Assembly: GCA_009823395.1 (NCBI GenBank)
Contig: CM020512.1
Coordinates: 5,922,405-5,986,404 of the forward strand
Direction: 5' to 3'
Length of the DNA: 64,000 nt
From: Thamnaconus septentrionalis
Lineage: Eukaryota > Chordata > Actinopteri > Tetraodontiformes > Monacanthidae
The notes under the pieces were generated by a model, which worked only from the letters and a program-made list of their open reading frames with translations, searched no databases and was not told the origin of the DNA. The translations under genes and the position numbers were made by a program. Shown piece after piece: positions 12,498-22,458 of the stretch; positions within the stretch are counted from its first letter, which is position 1, and each line of letters opens with the position of its first letter.

Positions 12498-13498
12498 GCT
12501 CCAGTTTATCCGTTAACCGCTACAATGGGAACAAACCTGAGTTTGCTCCCATTTTCTCAGGGCGCCGTGGCAACCGTGTTACACGTGACCTCGTGTCAGG
12601 ACGAGTTCCGCCAGCAGCAGATGGCGATGTTGTGGAGAGCCAGCGGAGCAACTCACACACAGGTAGTCCCCCAAACACACACACACACACACACACGCAC
12701 ACTGTTGTAAGTGCTGTTGTTCAGGTGTGTCCCACCTACTGTTGCCACTCACTGTCTGCAGAGACATCTGGTGTGTGGACCTGTGAAGACTCCTGGTTCC
12801 CACCTCACCGCTGCTCAGTACCTGCAGTAAGACTCGTCCCTCTCACATCACTCCATCAGCTCGTGTCACCCCCTGCCCCTCAGGCTCGCGCTGGCTGCGG
12901 CTGAATCCACTGCAAAAAGCAGGCCAGGCGTCACCGAAAACTATTTTTTTTAATTAGGAAGTCTCTAAACGCTGCCATATTAATTCTGATCCCTGACCAA
13001 GACCAAGAATGTTCTGTACTTACAGTCATTCATTAAACCTGCCAGCAACTTGTTCTTTCAATGTTGTGGAATTTATCGTTTCAATGTGTCTCAGTCTGAG
13101 TTGAGTTGAGTTGAGTTGTAAACCAACCTTCTATGGCGGCAGGTGTGTGTGTGTGTCTGTGTGTTAACCGGTCTCCCTGTGCCTGCGTCCCCCTCCCCAG
13201 GCTGAGGAGGGGTCAGATGAAGGAGGCCTCAGAGATGAAGTACGGAGATCAAGTAGAAGGTGAGCGCTCACACAGTGGCTTTCGTGCGAATCCTTGTAGC
13301 GGAGCACACGAAGCGACCCGCAGCTAATCTTTGCCCCCTCCCCCTCTTTTAGGTCAAACGTGGGATGACATCATCAGGGTCATGACCTCGGCCACGGTCA
13401 GATTTGAGCTGCTGTCACGGTCCACACCAGTCCTGTGAGCCCCGCCCAATTATTCCTCGCGTCTGTCAGTGGCATCTCTTCATACCGTGATGCTAACG

Positions 13499-13533
<35 letters not shown>

Positions 13534-15194
13534 GGCGCAGGTGACGCTGGACGTGCAGCGGGACGGAGGCGTGTCCACCAAGGGCCCCAGAGGAGGCGTG
13601 TTTGTGATGTACAACTGCGCCAGGCTGCACACACTGTTCGACAGCTACGAGCGAGGAGTGGAGAAAGGTGAGGGGACGTGAAAATACGGCTCAACAAAAC
13701 CGATGGAGACGTGACGTGTTTCAACTTCGTAGATACATATCGATATAGATGTACACTACCAGTCAAACATTTGGACACACCCTATGAGTTTAATGTCTTT
13801 TCTTTCATTCTCATGACTCTTGACATGGCAGTTTCTCACTCAAGGCATCAAAACTACGTATGAAAGTCACGTGGAATTATGTAGGAAACAATAAAAGTGT
13901 AAAATAACTCAAACACGTTTTATATTTAAACTCTTCAAACGAGCCACCTTTCATTAAAAGCATATTTATAGTTATTGAACGTGTTTTTCTTTGCTGCATA
14001 GTTATATCTTGCTCACATATTTGATGTCTTCAGTATCTACCCGCTGTGTAGTAGAAATAATAAAATAAATAAATAGTATAAAATAAAAATTGCATGAGCA
14101 GGTGTGTCCAAACTTTTGACTTGTAGTGTAGCTACAGATGGAGATATAGATGAACATAGAATTTGAATAATGTGTTGTTAACATGTGTTGACGTTTGTGT
14201 TATCTACAGGTCTTTATCCAGAAATCCCCGAGGCCTCGCAGCTGGACTTCTCGTCTCTGAAAGAAGAGGTGTCTCTTGATTCACTCTTTTCTCTATCATT
14301 TATGTGTGAATATCAGGGCCGGGACTTTAACGCGTCAATTGCGATTAATTAGTTACACAAAAATTGTTGCACAAAAAAATTTTACGCATTTTAATCGCAC
14401 TTATTTTGGAACCACGGAACGTTTCTCACCGGATGAGTTTTAGACGTACCCATTATACTGGAACACCAACTAACGTGCATGACGTCAGACGAAAAAAAAT
14501 TGCTTCTCACTGTTCTTAGATCAAATATTTATGCGATTAAAAATGTAAGTAATTTTGATTGATTAATTACAAACCATCTAATTGATTAGAATATATTTTT
14601 TAACTGAGTCCCAGCGCTAGTAAATATGTAGAAAACTGGCTTCCATAATCAGCCACTCACGCTGCCTCTCCCCCTCTGGGCTGACAGGGCGAGTGGCTTC
14701 TCCTCTTCAATTATCTCATCCCATACACTGAGCTGCTGGACCAGTCGGGGCAGGCATTTGACGGGGAAGGGGGCGGAGCCAGAGTCAACATGAAGACCGA
14801 GCAGGTGGGGCGTCGTGCGACCTCCGTCCGTCTCGCGGGGTAACTTGTGTCCCGGCACTAAAGCGGAGCTGCTTGCTTGTGTCGTGCAGGTGTGCAAATT
14901 CCTGGTGTCCCTGAGTAAAGACTTCAGCTCGTACTACAACAGAGTGCACGTGCTGGGGGTGAGTGCCTCCTCGTCACCTACATTCACGTGGTCCACCCGT
15001 GAATCCAGGAGCTAGGTCGTAGCCTTGCAGTGCAGTGCGCCTCTGATCGTGTTTGCTGTGCTTTCCCCCTCCAGGAGGCGCTGCCGCACCTCTTCAACCA
15101 GATGTTCTGCCGCCTCCAGCTGCTGAGGGTGCTCAGAGAGCTCTACCACAGCGCCCTGGACACCCTCAACCTGCCCCCCATCAGGCAGCTATAG
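9262..15194 (+). CDS. dalrd3: DALRD3, DALR anticodon-binding domain-containing protein 3
   Basis: My model has 13 coding exons: 9262-9483, 10655-10962, 11115-11443, 12376-12434, 12561-12662, 12762-12826, 13201-13259, 13353-13429, 13541-13667, 14210-14268, 14688-14804, 14890-14958 and 15075-15194. It gives 570 residues with phases agreeing at every junction; the human protein is about 543. Tell-tale segments are [11 protein letters not shown] (exon 6), [17 protein letters not shown] (exon 9), GEWLLLF (exon 11), [12 protein letters not shown] (exon 12) and [20 protein letters not shown] (exon 13). The C-terminal part from about residue 380 is the DALR anticodon-binding fold shared with arginyl-tRNA synthetase; no synthetase catalytic motifs are present. 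Exon 3 encodes an acidic Glu-rich linker. In mammals the protein partners METTL2 to install 3-methylcytidine in certain arginine tRNAs. The exon 8 donor is uncertain: GT at 13430 keeps frame but is weak, while the stronger-looking GT at 13435 would break it. Confidence 0.93.
10033..10062. repeat. (ACAGC)n pentamer repeat in DALRD3 intron 1
   Basis: About five to six copies of ACAGC/CACAG occur in tandem in the large first intron. The rest of intron 1 (9484-10654) shows no gene. Confidence 0.8.
11715..11800. repeat. Retroposon-like tail fragment in DALRD3 intron 3
   Basis: The text AAGTTTTATTTGTATAGCAC, then a CATACATAAAATGCAA-like stretch, resembles the 3' tails of fish SINE/LINE-type repeats. 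The assignment is from appearance only. Confidence 0.35.
12440..12495. repeat. (CA)n microsatellite in DALRD3 intron 4
   Basis: About 28 CA units begin six bases after the exon 4 donor. They give spurious His-Thr reading frames across exons 4 and 5. Confidence 0.95.
13499..13533. repeat. (GTCT)n tract forming the exon 9 acceptor region
   Basis: About eight GTCT units end seven bases before the AG of DALRD3 exon 9, so a length-variable microsatellite takes the place of a normal polypyrimidine tract there. Confidence 0.9.
13752..14130. mobile_element. MITE with about 30-bp terminal inverted repeats in DALRD3 intron 9
   Basis: The left end TACACTACCAGTCAAAC is mirrored by the right end TTTTGACTTGTAGTGTA; pairing continues through TTTGGACACACC / GGTGTGTCCAAA. 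The AT-rich interior has no transposase. The terminal TA dinucleotides fit a Tc1/mariner-type target duplication. The insertion is wholly intronic and shorter than 400 bp. Confidence 0.8.
14314..14621. mobile_element. Second short DNA element in DALRD3 intron 10
   Basis: The left end GGGCCGGGACTTTAACGCGT is imperfectly mirrored by the right end ACTGAGTCCCAGCGCTAG. Internal TTGCGATTAATTAG and TGATTGATTAATTACAAA motifs also mirror each other. This pattern matches common fish hAT-like non-autonomous elements; the superfamily is inferred. Confidence 0.55.
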
Positions 15195-15480
15195 CCTGGG
15201 CGCTGCGCCGCGCCCTGGTCACGTGACCTCCCCTCGCTCCAGCCCTTTCACACAGACGCAGCCGCGTCAGCCGCATCACAAACGCTGTCCGGCTGAGACT
15301 CTCTGGCCTTTCCCGTTGGTGTCACAGTACCGTGTCGTGCTCCAGTTAGAACTGTTTTATCTCCCCACTGCACTGCATGCAAGTCTTTTGGTTTTTTTGG
15401 GCTTTTTTGGGCTTGGGAAGAGAATCACAAAGACACAAATGTTTTAACAACAAGCAGCTAATTAGCCTACGTTTGTGTTA

Positions 15481-15486
15481 AATAAA
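15481..15486 (+). terminator. Polyadenylation signal of DALRD3
   Basis: AATAAA lies 287 bp after the DALRD3 stop codon. A GT/T-rich stretch follows, which fits a cleavage site shortly downstream. Confidence 0.6.
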
Positions 15487-15499
15487 CCTTCTTTCTGCT

Positions 15500-18340
15500 G
15501 TTTGCTCTGAACAGCACATTCCGTTAAATGTTTTGGGGGAGGATGGATGTCCAGTCAGCTCATGAAGAAGAATTAACTCAGAGGTGCTGATGTAAAATTG
15601 CCTCAGTCTTTTGGATTCATTCCTCAACAGAAGCGTTTGAGAAACTCCCGAGTCATGCGGAACCCCACTGCAGTGAGTTATTATAACTGGAGTTATTTGT
15701 TTCTTGTTCGTTACACATCAATGAAAGTGAAGCAGCGTCGCTCTTCTGCTGGTTGTACTCTCAGTGCAGAACTGATTTTCTAATCAAGAGTTAGGTTGTT
15801 TTCCTTCCATTTGTCAAAAAAAGCAATTTCAAACAATCAGTGAAGACGGAAGATTTTTCCTGATGTGCTGACTCTGTGACAAACCTTATACACCTGAAAG
15901 CTGTTCAGTTCTTTTGGTGCCAAACTGAGAGCAGTATGCCAGTCTTAACATGTCTGATATCCTCCATGTATATGTCAACACCACATTCATATTTATTGCC
16001 AAAATAATAGATGTGTACAGAATCTATTTATTCTGAGTCTTAATGGCATTATTATTCCAGAGTCCTGTATTCCAACACACGTTGTGTGACAAGCCACAGC
16101 TGTCGAGAGCCATGAATCACGTGTAATTAGTGCATCTTGCTGTTATATTATGAAATGCATGACACGGCATGGAAATAATCACTATAAAGCATATATACTT
16201 TTATCTTCATGGATTTATGCCAGAAATGTTCTTTATAAATCGTGGTAGGGCAAATGAAAGGCCTAATGAATCACCTAAATGTGACTGAACACGTGCCATA
16301 GCTGGCTTTATTTTTATGCTCGGCCTCATCTTGAAGGTTTTAAGAGAGTTTTCAACTCAACACGTTTGAACAAAATGCCTCATATGGAAAAGTTGTCACA
16401 TTTTACAGTCTCCCTGCAGGAAATCGAGTTTGATCCCTGAAAATGTTGCTGGTTTTTAATAAACATTCTATTGTAATTATTTATTGGTGGGAAATGGGGG
16501 TGGATTGATTTCTAATGATGATGTGTTTACAGTGACTATCTGCTGAGAACAATGTTAAAACACTAGCAGAGAAGAACCGAAGGTCTTTTATCATTTTGAA
16601 GTGACAGAAACTGTGCGTTGACTTTGGAATGTGTTGATTTGGTCTAGTTTGTATAATCAACCACTCTGACATTTTCTTTGTTACTCATTCCAGTTTATAT
16701 CAACCACCCATTCTGTACTGTTCTGTACGCTGATGAGCGTGTTCTTTATTCTGGTGCCTGTAGATGGAGGATTTTATCCACAGAAGCTCCCGACTCACCC
16801 ACTGTCTTCATGTGTGTGTTTTTCCCCTGACAAGAATTTGCAGATAATGAAACAATTTTGGTACAGTTGCAGAGGAAATGCTTTTTAAAAGTAATTGTTG
16901 TGACTGTTTAACAGAGATTGAAGAACAACAGTTGATTGACTCTTTTTGTATTATTCCTTTGAAGAGAAACTAGATTGAATAATAAGGACGTGCATCTTTA
17001 CCCTGAATTGTCCCTTTAAGGCTCTGACCCTGCAGTGTTCACATATATTCCTGTCACTAACTCTAATACCCATCCACCCACACACACCCGCGTTACACTT
17101 GTGGACTGAGCGTGACCTTGATGGCAGCCCTCTCTCTTCCTGGCCGACGTTCAGATCCAGCAATTCTTGAGATAAATTGCTCTCACTAAACCCTCCAGCC
17201 AGTAATGATGAACAGTTACAGTGTTTGCTGTTTAGCATCTGTTACTGCTTGTGATGTGGCATTTGTGTTTGTCCCTTCTCCCTATTTGCAGCCCTTTCAT
17301 GTCACACAAACCCCGAAACTGCTGTTTGCACTCCTCACAGCTGCTGTTCATAAATAATAAACCACAAGAAATGGTAAAATATTGTTTATTCTCCCATTTT
17401 ATCCATCTTGAGTTTAACACCAGAATTACAGATGTTTGGATTTATTAGTATCTTCCGACTGCCACTTTCTCTGGATATCAGTGATCTGTGATGTCACAAA
17501 GGGCTCAGATACCTCTCCAAGGTGAGCAACAACTGGTCACTGGTTTTGTTTGCTTCCAAACATGGAAGGTCCAACACAGCCTAATTTTAAATGTCTTTGC
17601 GTCTTCTCACCACACGGTGGCCATGTTTTGAAAGATATCTCAGATCCTGAAACATGGCAACCCTCAATCTGCAATATACCGTGGGTAAAAGGAGATTCAT
17701 ACTTGTCTTGAGATGCTTCATTATATTCCTAATCAATTTAGAGAAGTGTTTTAACTGTAAAAAGCAAGCAAGGGAAAAGTCCCGAATTGTCCTTTATATG
17801 GATAGCGATATAAAAAAAAATATTTAAAGATTTGTCTCAAGTCAATGATGTTGCCACTTTGGCATTAATGTTTGCTGAGAGCTACTCCTTCAGAACAACT
17901 GTGCTGGAACTATACTTTGTTTGCTGGAACTATTCTTTATTTTTATTGGAACTATGCTTTAATTATGTTTCAATGCTTTGTTTGCTGGAAATATACTTTA
18001 TTTTTATTGGAACTATGCTTTAATTATGTTTCAATGCTTTGTTTGCTGGAAATATACTTTTTTTGTTTGAATGGTCTAGTTTCGTTTCATTTTTGGCACT
18101 GCATTTTGGTTGTGACGGACTGAAGATCGTGTGTGCAGTTTATGCTCCTGTTGATGGCAATATTTGGAAACTGTATGCCTGTGAGTAGATAATGACACGC
18201 TTGTTTGTTGTCTAACAACGTCGTGATGATGGCTGGGTGCATATTTTCAAGTTTAGTGAAGTTTGGATTGAAGTTGTGATTCATAGTGTGCTAAGTAGCT
18301 AAGAATTGCTAATCATTGAATCATTTGAATAAAGTAGCTA
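15500..18340. other. Intergenic DNA between DALRD3 and the TRIM array
   Basis: AT-rich, with no long frame, splice-consistent exon series or RNA gene that I can see. It includes a short interspersed motif (GTGATGTCACAAAGGGC at 17487-17505) and a 61-bp tandem repeat. TATAAATAGAGG at about 18364 marks the start of the first TRIM upstream module. Confidence 0.6.
17941..18060 (+). repeat. 61-bp tandem repeat, two copies
   Basis: The unit beginning TTTTATTGGAACTATGCTTT is repeated almost perfectly at 61-bp spacing. A shorter, related GCTGGAACTAT stretch precedes it from about 17903. Confidence 0.85.
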
Positions 18341-18917
18341 TTACAAACTATGTAACAGGTACTATAAATAGAGGGGCGGTCAGGAAGGCGCTGCTTCTTC
18401 AGCAAAACCACACACCCATTTTGAAACATAAATATGTAGAGTTTGCATATTCTCGGCCTAAAGACTGAATGCCTTTAGAGAATGTATGTTGATTTTTTGG
18501 AAAGTTTTGGTTTTAATTAATAAACAAACAAACGTGATGTTTAGCATGTCAGGTAAAATCAACATTTCTGTCATATTTAAGGCATTTATTTTTAAAGACA
18601 GTTTCTAAAATATTGCTTTTGTATTTGTTTCCATAGTATACAACCAGCCTCACCCAGTCAAGAGGACAGTCTTCATAATAAAACACCAATCTGGTCATCA
18701 ACTATACAGCCCCACCTGCTGGTGTAAACCTGATGTGTCATTTGTTGAGGTGGAAGGTATAAAGGTGAAGGTGAACTTGTCTTTTCACACAGAACTGAGA
18801 CGCCATTAATTTGCGTTGCGAATATTTGCTTTGAGGGAAAAAATTGTCTGTTTTGTTTCCAGTTGTGTGGGACACAGATTGAGTCCTTCCATCTGGTTTC
18901 GGGGAATATCAGCTGAA
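18340..18917 (+). promoter_or_regulatory. TRIM upstream module 1 (copy A)
   Basis: It begins near TATAAATAGAGG and contains GGCGCTGCTTCTTCAGCAAA, CCCACCTGCTGG and TTTCACACAGAACTGAGACG. All have counterparts upstream of the other TRIM copies. The role as a promoter is inferred from this repeated position. Confidence 0.5.
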
Positions 18918-19624
18918 ATGGCAGAGGAATTTGCTTTGGTCGAAAATCTCCTGAACTGTTCAGTTTGTTTAGAGACTTTTACAGATCCTGTGTCTCTGAG
19001 CTGCAACCACAGCTTCTGTTCAAAGTGCCTGCAGACATTCTGGGAACAAAATAAGAGCAAAGAATGTCCCGTATGTAAAAGAAAATCCTCAAAGGATTTG
19101 CCGCAGGTGAACTTCGCTCTGAAGCAACTGGCTGACTCCTTTGCTGACAGACAGAAATCTGGATCATCTGAGACCGTGGAAGAAGTGAAGGTGGAGCTGA
19201 TGTGTAGTAAACACAAAGATGAGACTAAAATGTTCTCAGAGCAGAGTTTGACAAGCTCCGCCTCTTCCTTAAAGAGGAAGAGGAGTCCAGACTGGCAGCT
19301 CCGAGGGAGGAAGAGCAGCAGAAGAGGAAGACTGTGATCAGAGAGATGGAGAAGGTTCAGGAGCAGATGTCGTCTCTGTCCGGCAGCATCACTGCTGTTG
19401 AAGAGGAGCTGCAGAAGAGCCCTGTGGCCTTCCTCAACAGTTATAAAGGCAGTCAGAGCAGAGCCAGAGACCAGTGCTCTCAGTCAGATCCACAACTGGT
19501 CCCAGGAGCACTGATAGATGTGGCCAAACACCTGGGCAACCTGTCCTTCACAGTGTGGCAGAAGATGAAGGAAGATGTTTCATCATTTTTTTGTTGTAAG
19601 TGTTGTACTGTCATAAAAAGATGA
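18918..19624 (+). pseudogene. TRIM copy A, two internal deletions
   Basis: The ATG at 18918 starts an intact RING domain (CSVC, CNHSFCSKC and CPVC present), and the frame stays good to KHKDETKMF. A 223-bp deletion relative to copy B then removes the B-box 2 and the first part of the coiled coil, and shifts frame at about 19236. The coiled coil continues in another frame from about 19334. A second deletion of roughly 0.9 kb after KMK removes the whole PRY/SPRY domain and joins the coil to 3' flanking sequence. As it stands it could make only a RING-containing peptide ending at 19337. The 5' frame also has an earlier in-frame ATG at 18816, probably not used. Confidence 0.85.
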
Positions 19625-20041
19625 TTTAAAATGTGTTAAAAAAATTTCTTGTGCATTTCTGATTGGAGGTGAACCTGCAGAGGACATTTCACCCTGAAAA
19701 AATGTTTTGTCAATAATTTTGTTTTTGTGAGGTTTTGTCTCCATATACAAATAACGTGGTGTTGGTGCAAGGAATTATGCGACGTCATAATGTTATGATG
19801 ATAATGATACTTTTTGCACATAATTTCCATGTTCTTCTGCTCTGAGGTGTGAAAACAATGACTTTTCTTCTGTATATGTTTGTTGCTGGTGGTTTCATCA
19901 GCACATTTGCCAGTCATTTGATTTTCGAGAAGAAATTAAAACTTTGAATTCATGTGAAAACAACCTGCCCATTGCTTTTATCTGGAATTCAATGCATGTC
20001 CTAAAATGGAGACGCACGCACGCACACACACACACACACAC
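19625..20041 (+). repeat. Copy A 3' flank, homologous to flanks of the other TRIM genes
   Basis: GATGATTTAAAATGTG, the TTTTTGTGAGGTTTTGTCT-like stretch and the closing (CA)n at 20020-20041 align with 24307-24781 behind copy B. Copy A is therefore an older, more diverged unit of the same array. No gene. Confidence 0.7.
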
Positions 20042-20341
20042 ACTGGATGCTTAACATGACAAAAATAATTTAGTGGAATTTGGCAGTTTACACAGTGAGG
20101 CTAATGCAAGAACTCACATGCTGATTTCACATTAAAGAATTAAAGAGATGTGTAGTGGAGCTCTTCAGACACTATTCATACCTGAGAGTCTTCCAGCTGG
20201 GGGCCACTGAACATCAACAGTAAAAGAAAACATGTATGTGGGGAAACAGACGTCAGTCCTTTCAGTGCCGCCCCTCTGGATTGCCTTGAGCTCAACGGGT
20301 CAAAATGAGCCTCAGACACGTTTGGTCAAGCGTCTGTGTTC

Positions 20342-20553
20342 GTCAGCAGGTCCTCAACGTGCACTGTGAGTCTGACGAAGTGAACCTGCAGCTGCAGCTG
20401 ACAGCCCTTCAGCAAACACAGGTAGGACGTCTTTGAGCTTCCAGGAAGAGATGGAGTGGCGTGCTGACATCACCATTGTTTCTTTCCTTCCACTCTAGAA
20501 ACACAATACGTCTCCTGATGCCTCGCTATTACCAGCAGACACTGACGACTGAG
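20342..20553 (+). CDS. Two possible terminal exons of an unidentified gene
   Basis: An exon-like stretch follows CAG at 20350 and runs to a donor CAG|GTAGG near 20422, reading VLNVHCESDEVNLQLQLTAL then QQTQ. After an intron of less than 100 bp with a good pyrimidine tract (TTTCTTTCCTTCCACTCTAG), a second frame reads KHNTSPDASLLPADTDD and stops. The splice signals and phases agree (0/0). No family is recognised and no upstream exons are found, so this may be a decayed gene end brought in with the local rearrangements. Confidence 0.3.
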
Positions 20554-20559
20554 GGTCTC

Positions 20560-20930
20560 CCTGGCAGAGCCGTGTGACACACACATCCTGCTGGTGTGAC
20601 TGCTTCAACACGTCTGCAATAATATTTGCATTTATGACTGTGTGTGTGTGTCCAGTGGAGGAGGCAGCCAGAGGAAACAGCAGTTGAAACTAATAACCAG
20701 GACACACTGTGGAAGGCTGGTCAACACACTCTCCCCTCCACCTCCTGAAGCAGCAGCAGATTAGAGTTTTTCTCCTCCCTGCTGCAAACAGCTGGTGATG
20801 AGGCCAGCTGAGTATCTGTCTAACCTGCCTGTATGTCACGCTCATGTCAACAGATCCAACACACTACTTAAGGCCGTGCGGCGCTCCCATCTTGTCAGTG
20901 TGGGAAACCAGGACGCTAGTTGAGTTGATC
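20560..20930. other. Non-coding stretch, nothing recognised
   Basis: A short (GT)n occurs at 20639-20651 and GGAGGAGGCAGCCAGAGG follows. No frame or element is identified. Confidence 0.5.
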
Positions 20931-21289
20931 ATCATCCTTTCAATGAAGCAAACAGTCTCTCTGTCTCAGCAGGGAGGCAGAGTCGGTGAGGAGGAGGTTT
21001 TTTTTTGGAGAGGGAGGTCAAGAGGAGCTGCTGCTTGAGCAGAAGCACACACAGGTTTTAGTTTGAATCGTAAATGTGTCTCAACAAAGGTGTTTGTTTG
21101 CATATTTGAGTTATTGTTTCTGCTTCAAATATGTAAAATATATATTTGCTGTTAGGAAATGTATGTTGTCTGTCGAAGAGTTTGCATGTTGTCAGAGTGA
21201 AGACTTTAAGGTGCCTTTTGAGAGACAATGTTGACTTTTGCCAAGATTTGCTTAAAAAATGTCATAAGATAAAGTTGATATTTCTCCAG
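20930..21289 (+). promoter_or_regulatory. TRIM upstream module without its TRIM gene
   Basis: CAGTCTCTCTGTCTCAGCAG, the TTTTTTTTTGGAGAGGGAGG stretch, AAATATGTAAAATATATATTTGC and TTGACTTTTGCCAAGATTTG match the upstream modules at 28.4-28.7 and 35.6-35.9 kb. Where a TRIM reading frame would follow, a DALRD3 fragment follows directly. Confidence 0.65.
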
Positions 21290-21465
21290 GCTGAGGAGGG
21301 TCAGATGAAGGAGGCCTCAGAGATGAAGTACGGAGATCAAGCAGAAGGCGAACGCTCACACGGTGGCTTTCGACTGACGTCTTGAAGCGGAGCACATGAA
21401 GCGACCTGCAGCATCTCTTTGCCCCACCCCTCTTTTAGGTCAAACGGGGGATGACATCATCGGGA
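21290..21465 (+). pseudogene. Stray genomic copy of DALRD3 exon 7, intron 7 and part of exon 8
   Basis: Exon 7 is copied at 21290-21347: 57 of 59 positions agree, with one base lost from a G run (frameshift) and one substitution. The intron between is also copied, with small changes, and exon 8 starts at 21439 after TCTTTTAG and fades out at about 21465. Because the intron is retained, this is a DNA-level copy, not a retrocopy. The exon 7 donor is changed from GGTGAG to GGCGAA, so normal splicing is lost. The source is 8 kb upstream in the same orientation. Confidence 0.92.
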
Positions 21466-21830
21466 GTGACTACTGATGTACTAAGTGTTTATTGACATGC
21501 AATAACCTTTCTAAATAAACTCAAAAACGTATGTATGTATGTATCAGAGGTCGCGCAACACTTTTTTGTTGTCTGTCATTGACAAGAGTCATGAAAATTC
21601 TGTCAAAATCTATTTATACCAGTCACTTCAATTTGTCAAATGATAAGAAGGACATATTTAATAGCATTTCATTTACATTCATTTTAAAATAACATTCAGT
21701 CCAAACTGAGCTGAACAGAAAATCCAAACTGAGTCAAGCAGATGAATATTTGACCTCTTCAGTGCACAGTGACAAAAATAACAGACTATGGCCACATTAG
21801 CTAAGTGTTTACAGGCACAAAACCAGAATA
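21466..21830. other. Non-coding stretch, nothing recognised
   Basis: AT-rich, with a short GTAT repeat at about 21529-21544. No frame of interest. Confidence 0.5.
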
Positions 21831-22458
21831 CTCAGTGGCTTGTTCAGCTGTTCATCATTTGCCATGAACCAAAAAGTCTCTCTCTATGTTTTCCCCCTGA
21901 GGGGAGGTTAGGAATGCGCCGCTTCTTCAGCAAAATCACACATAGCTTGCATGTTGTCAGACTGAAGAGGTTAAGGTGCATTTTGAGAGAGGAAGTTGGC
22001 TTTTGTCAAGATTTGCTTGTGATGAAAAAAATATGGCGTATAACATGTGAAATGAATGTTTCTGTCAAATGTCTCAGGGCTTTCAATTTTTAATATATGT
22101 TATGAAATATTGCTTGTATATTTGTTCCCACATTATGGGACAGCACAAGATCGTCATCTTTCTAAAGTACCAATGTGGTAATTAACTATACAGCTCCACC
22201 TGCTGGCGTAAAATATATCGAAAATATGTATTTTATTTTCAGTGGAAGGTGAAAGCGAAACTCAACTTGTTATTTCACACTGAACTCAGACACCATTAGC
22301 TCGCGTTGTGGAATATCTGCTGTGGGGGGAAAAAAATTGGACGTTTTGATGTACTGTTCCAAAGGTCAACGACAGATTGGTGAGTGTGACTTTCCCAACG
22401 GAAAAGTACTATTTGAATCCACCCGCTTAGGGAGAAAACGACGATTATAGCTACTGAA
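21830..22458 (+). promoter_or_regulatory. TRIM upstream module of copy B
   Basis: It contains GCGCCGCTTCTTCAGCAAAA, TTGTCAAGATTTGC, CTCCACCTGCTGGCG and, at 22251-22262, GAAAGCGAAACT, a perfect match to the interferon-stimulated response element consensus GAAANNGAAACT, about 197 bp before the ATG. Regulation by interferon is an inference from this motif. Confidence 0.6.
22251..22262 (+). promoter_or_regulatory. Perfect ISRE match upstream of TRIM copy B
   Basis: GAAAGCGAAACT fits the IRF-binding consensus GAAANNGAAACT without mismatch. Confidence 0.55.

Noticed and set aside
12365..12904. Long plus-strand frame across DALRD3 exons 4-6
   Set aside because: It is out of frame with DALRD3 and is kept open by the intronic (CA)n.
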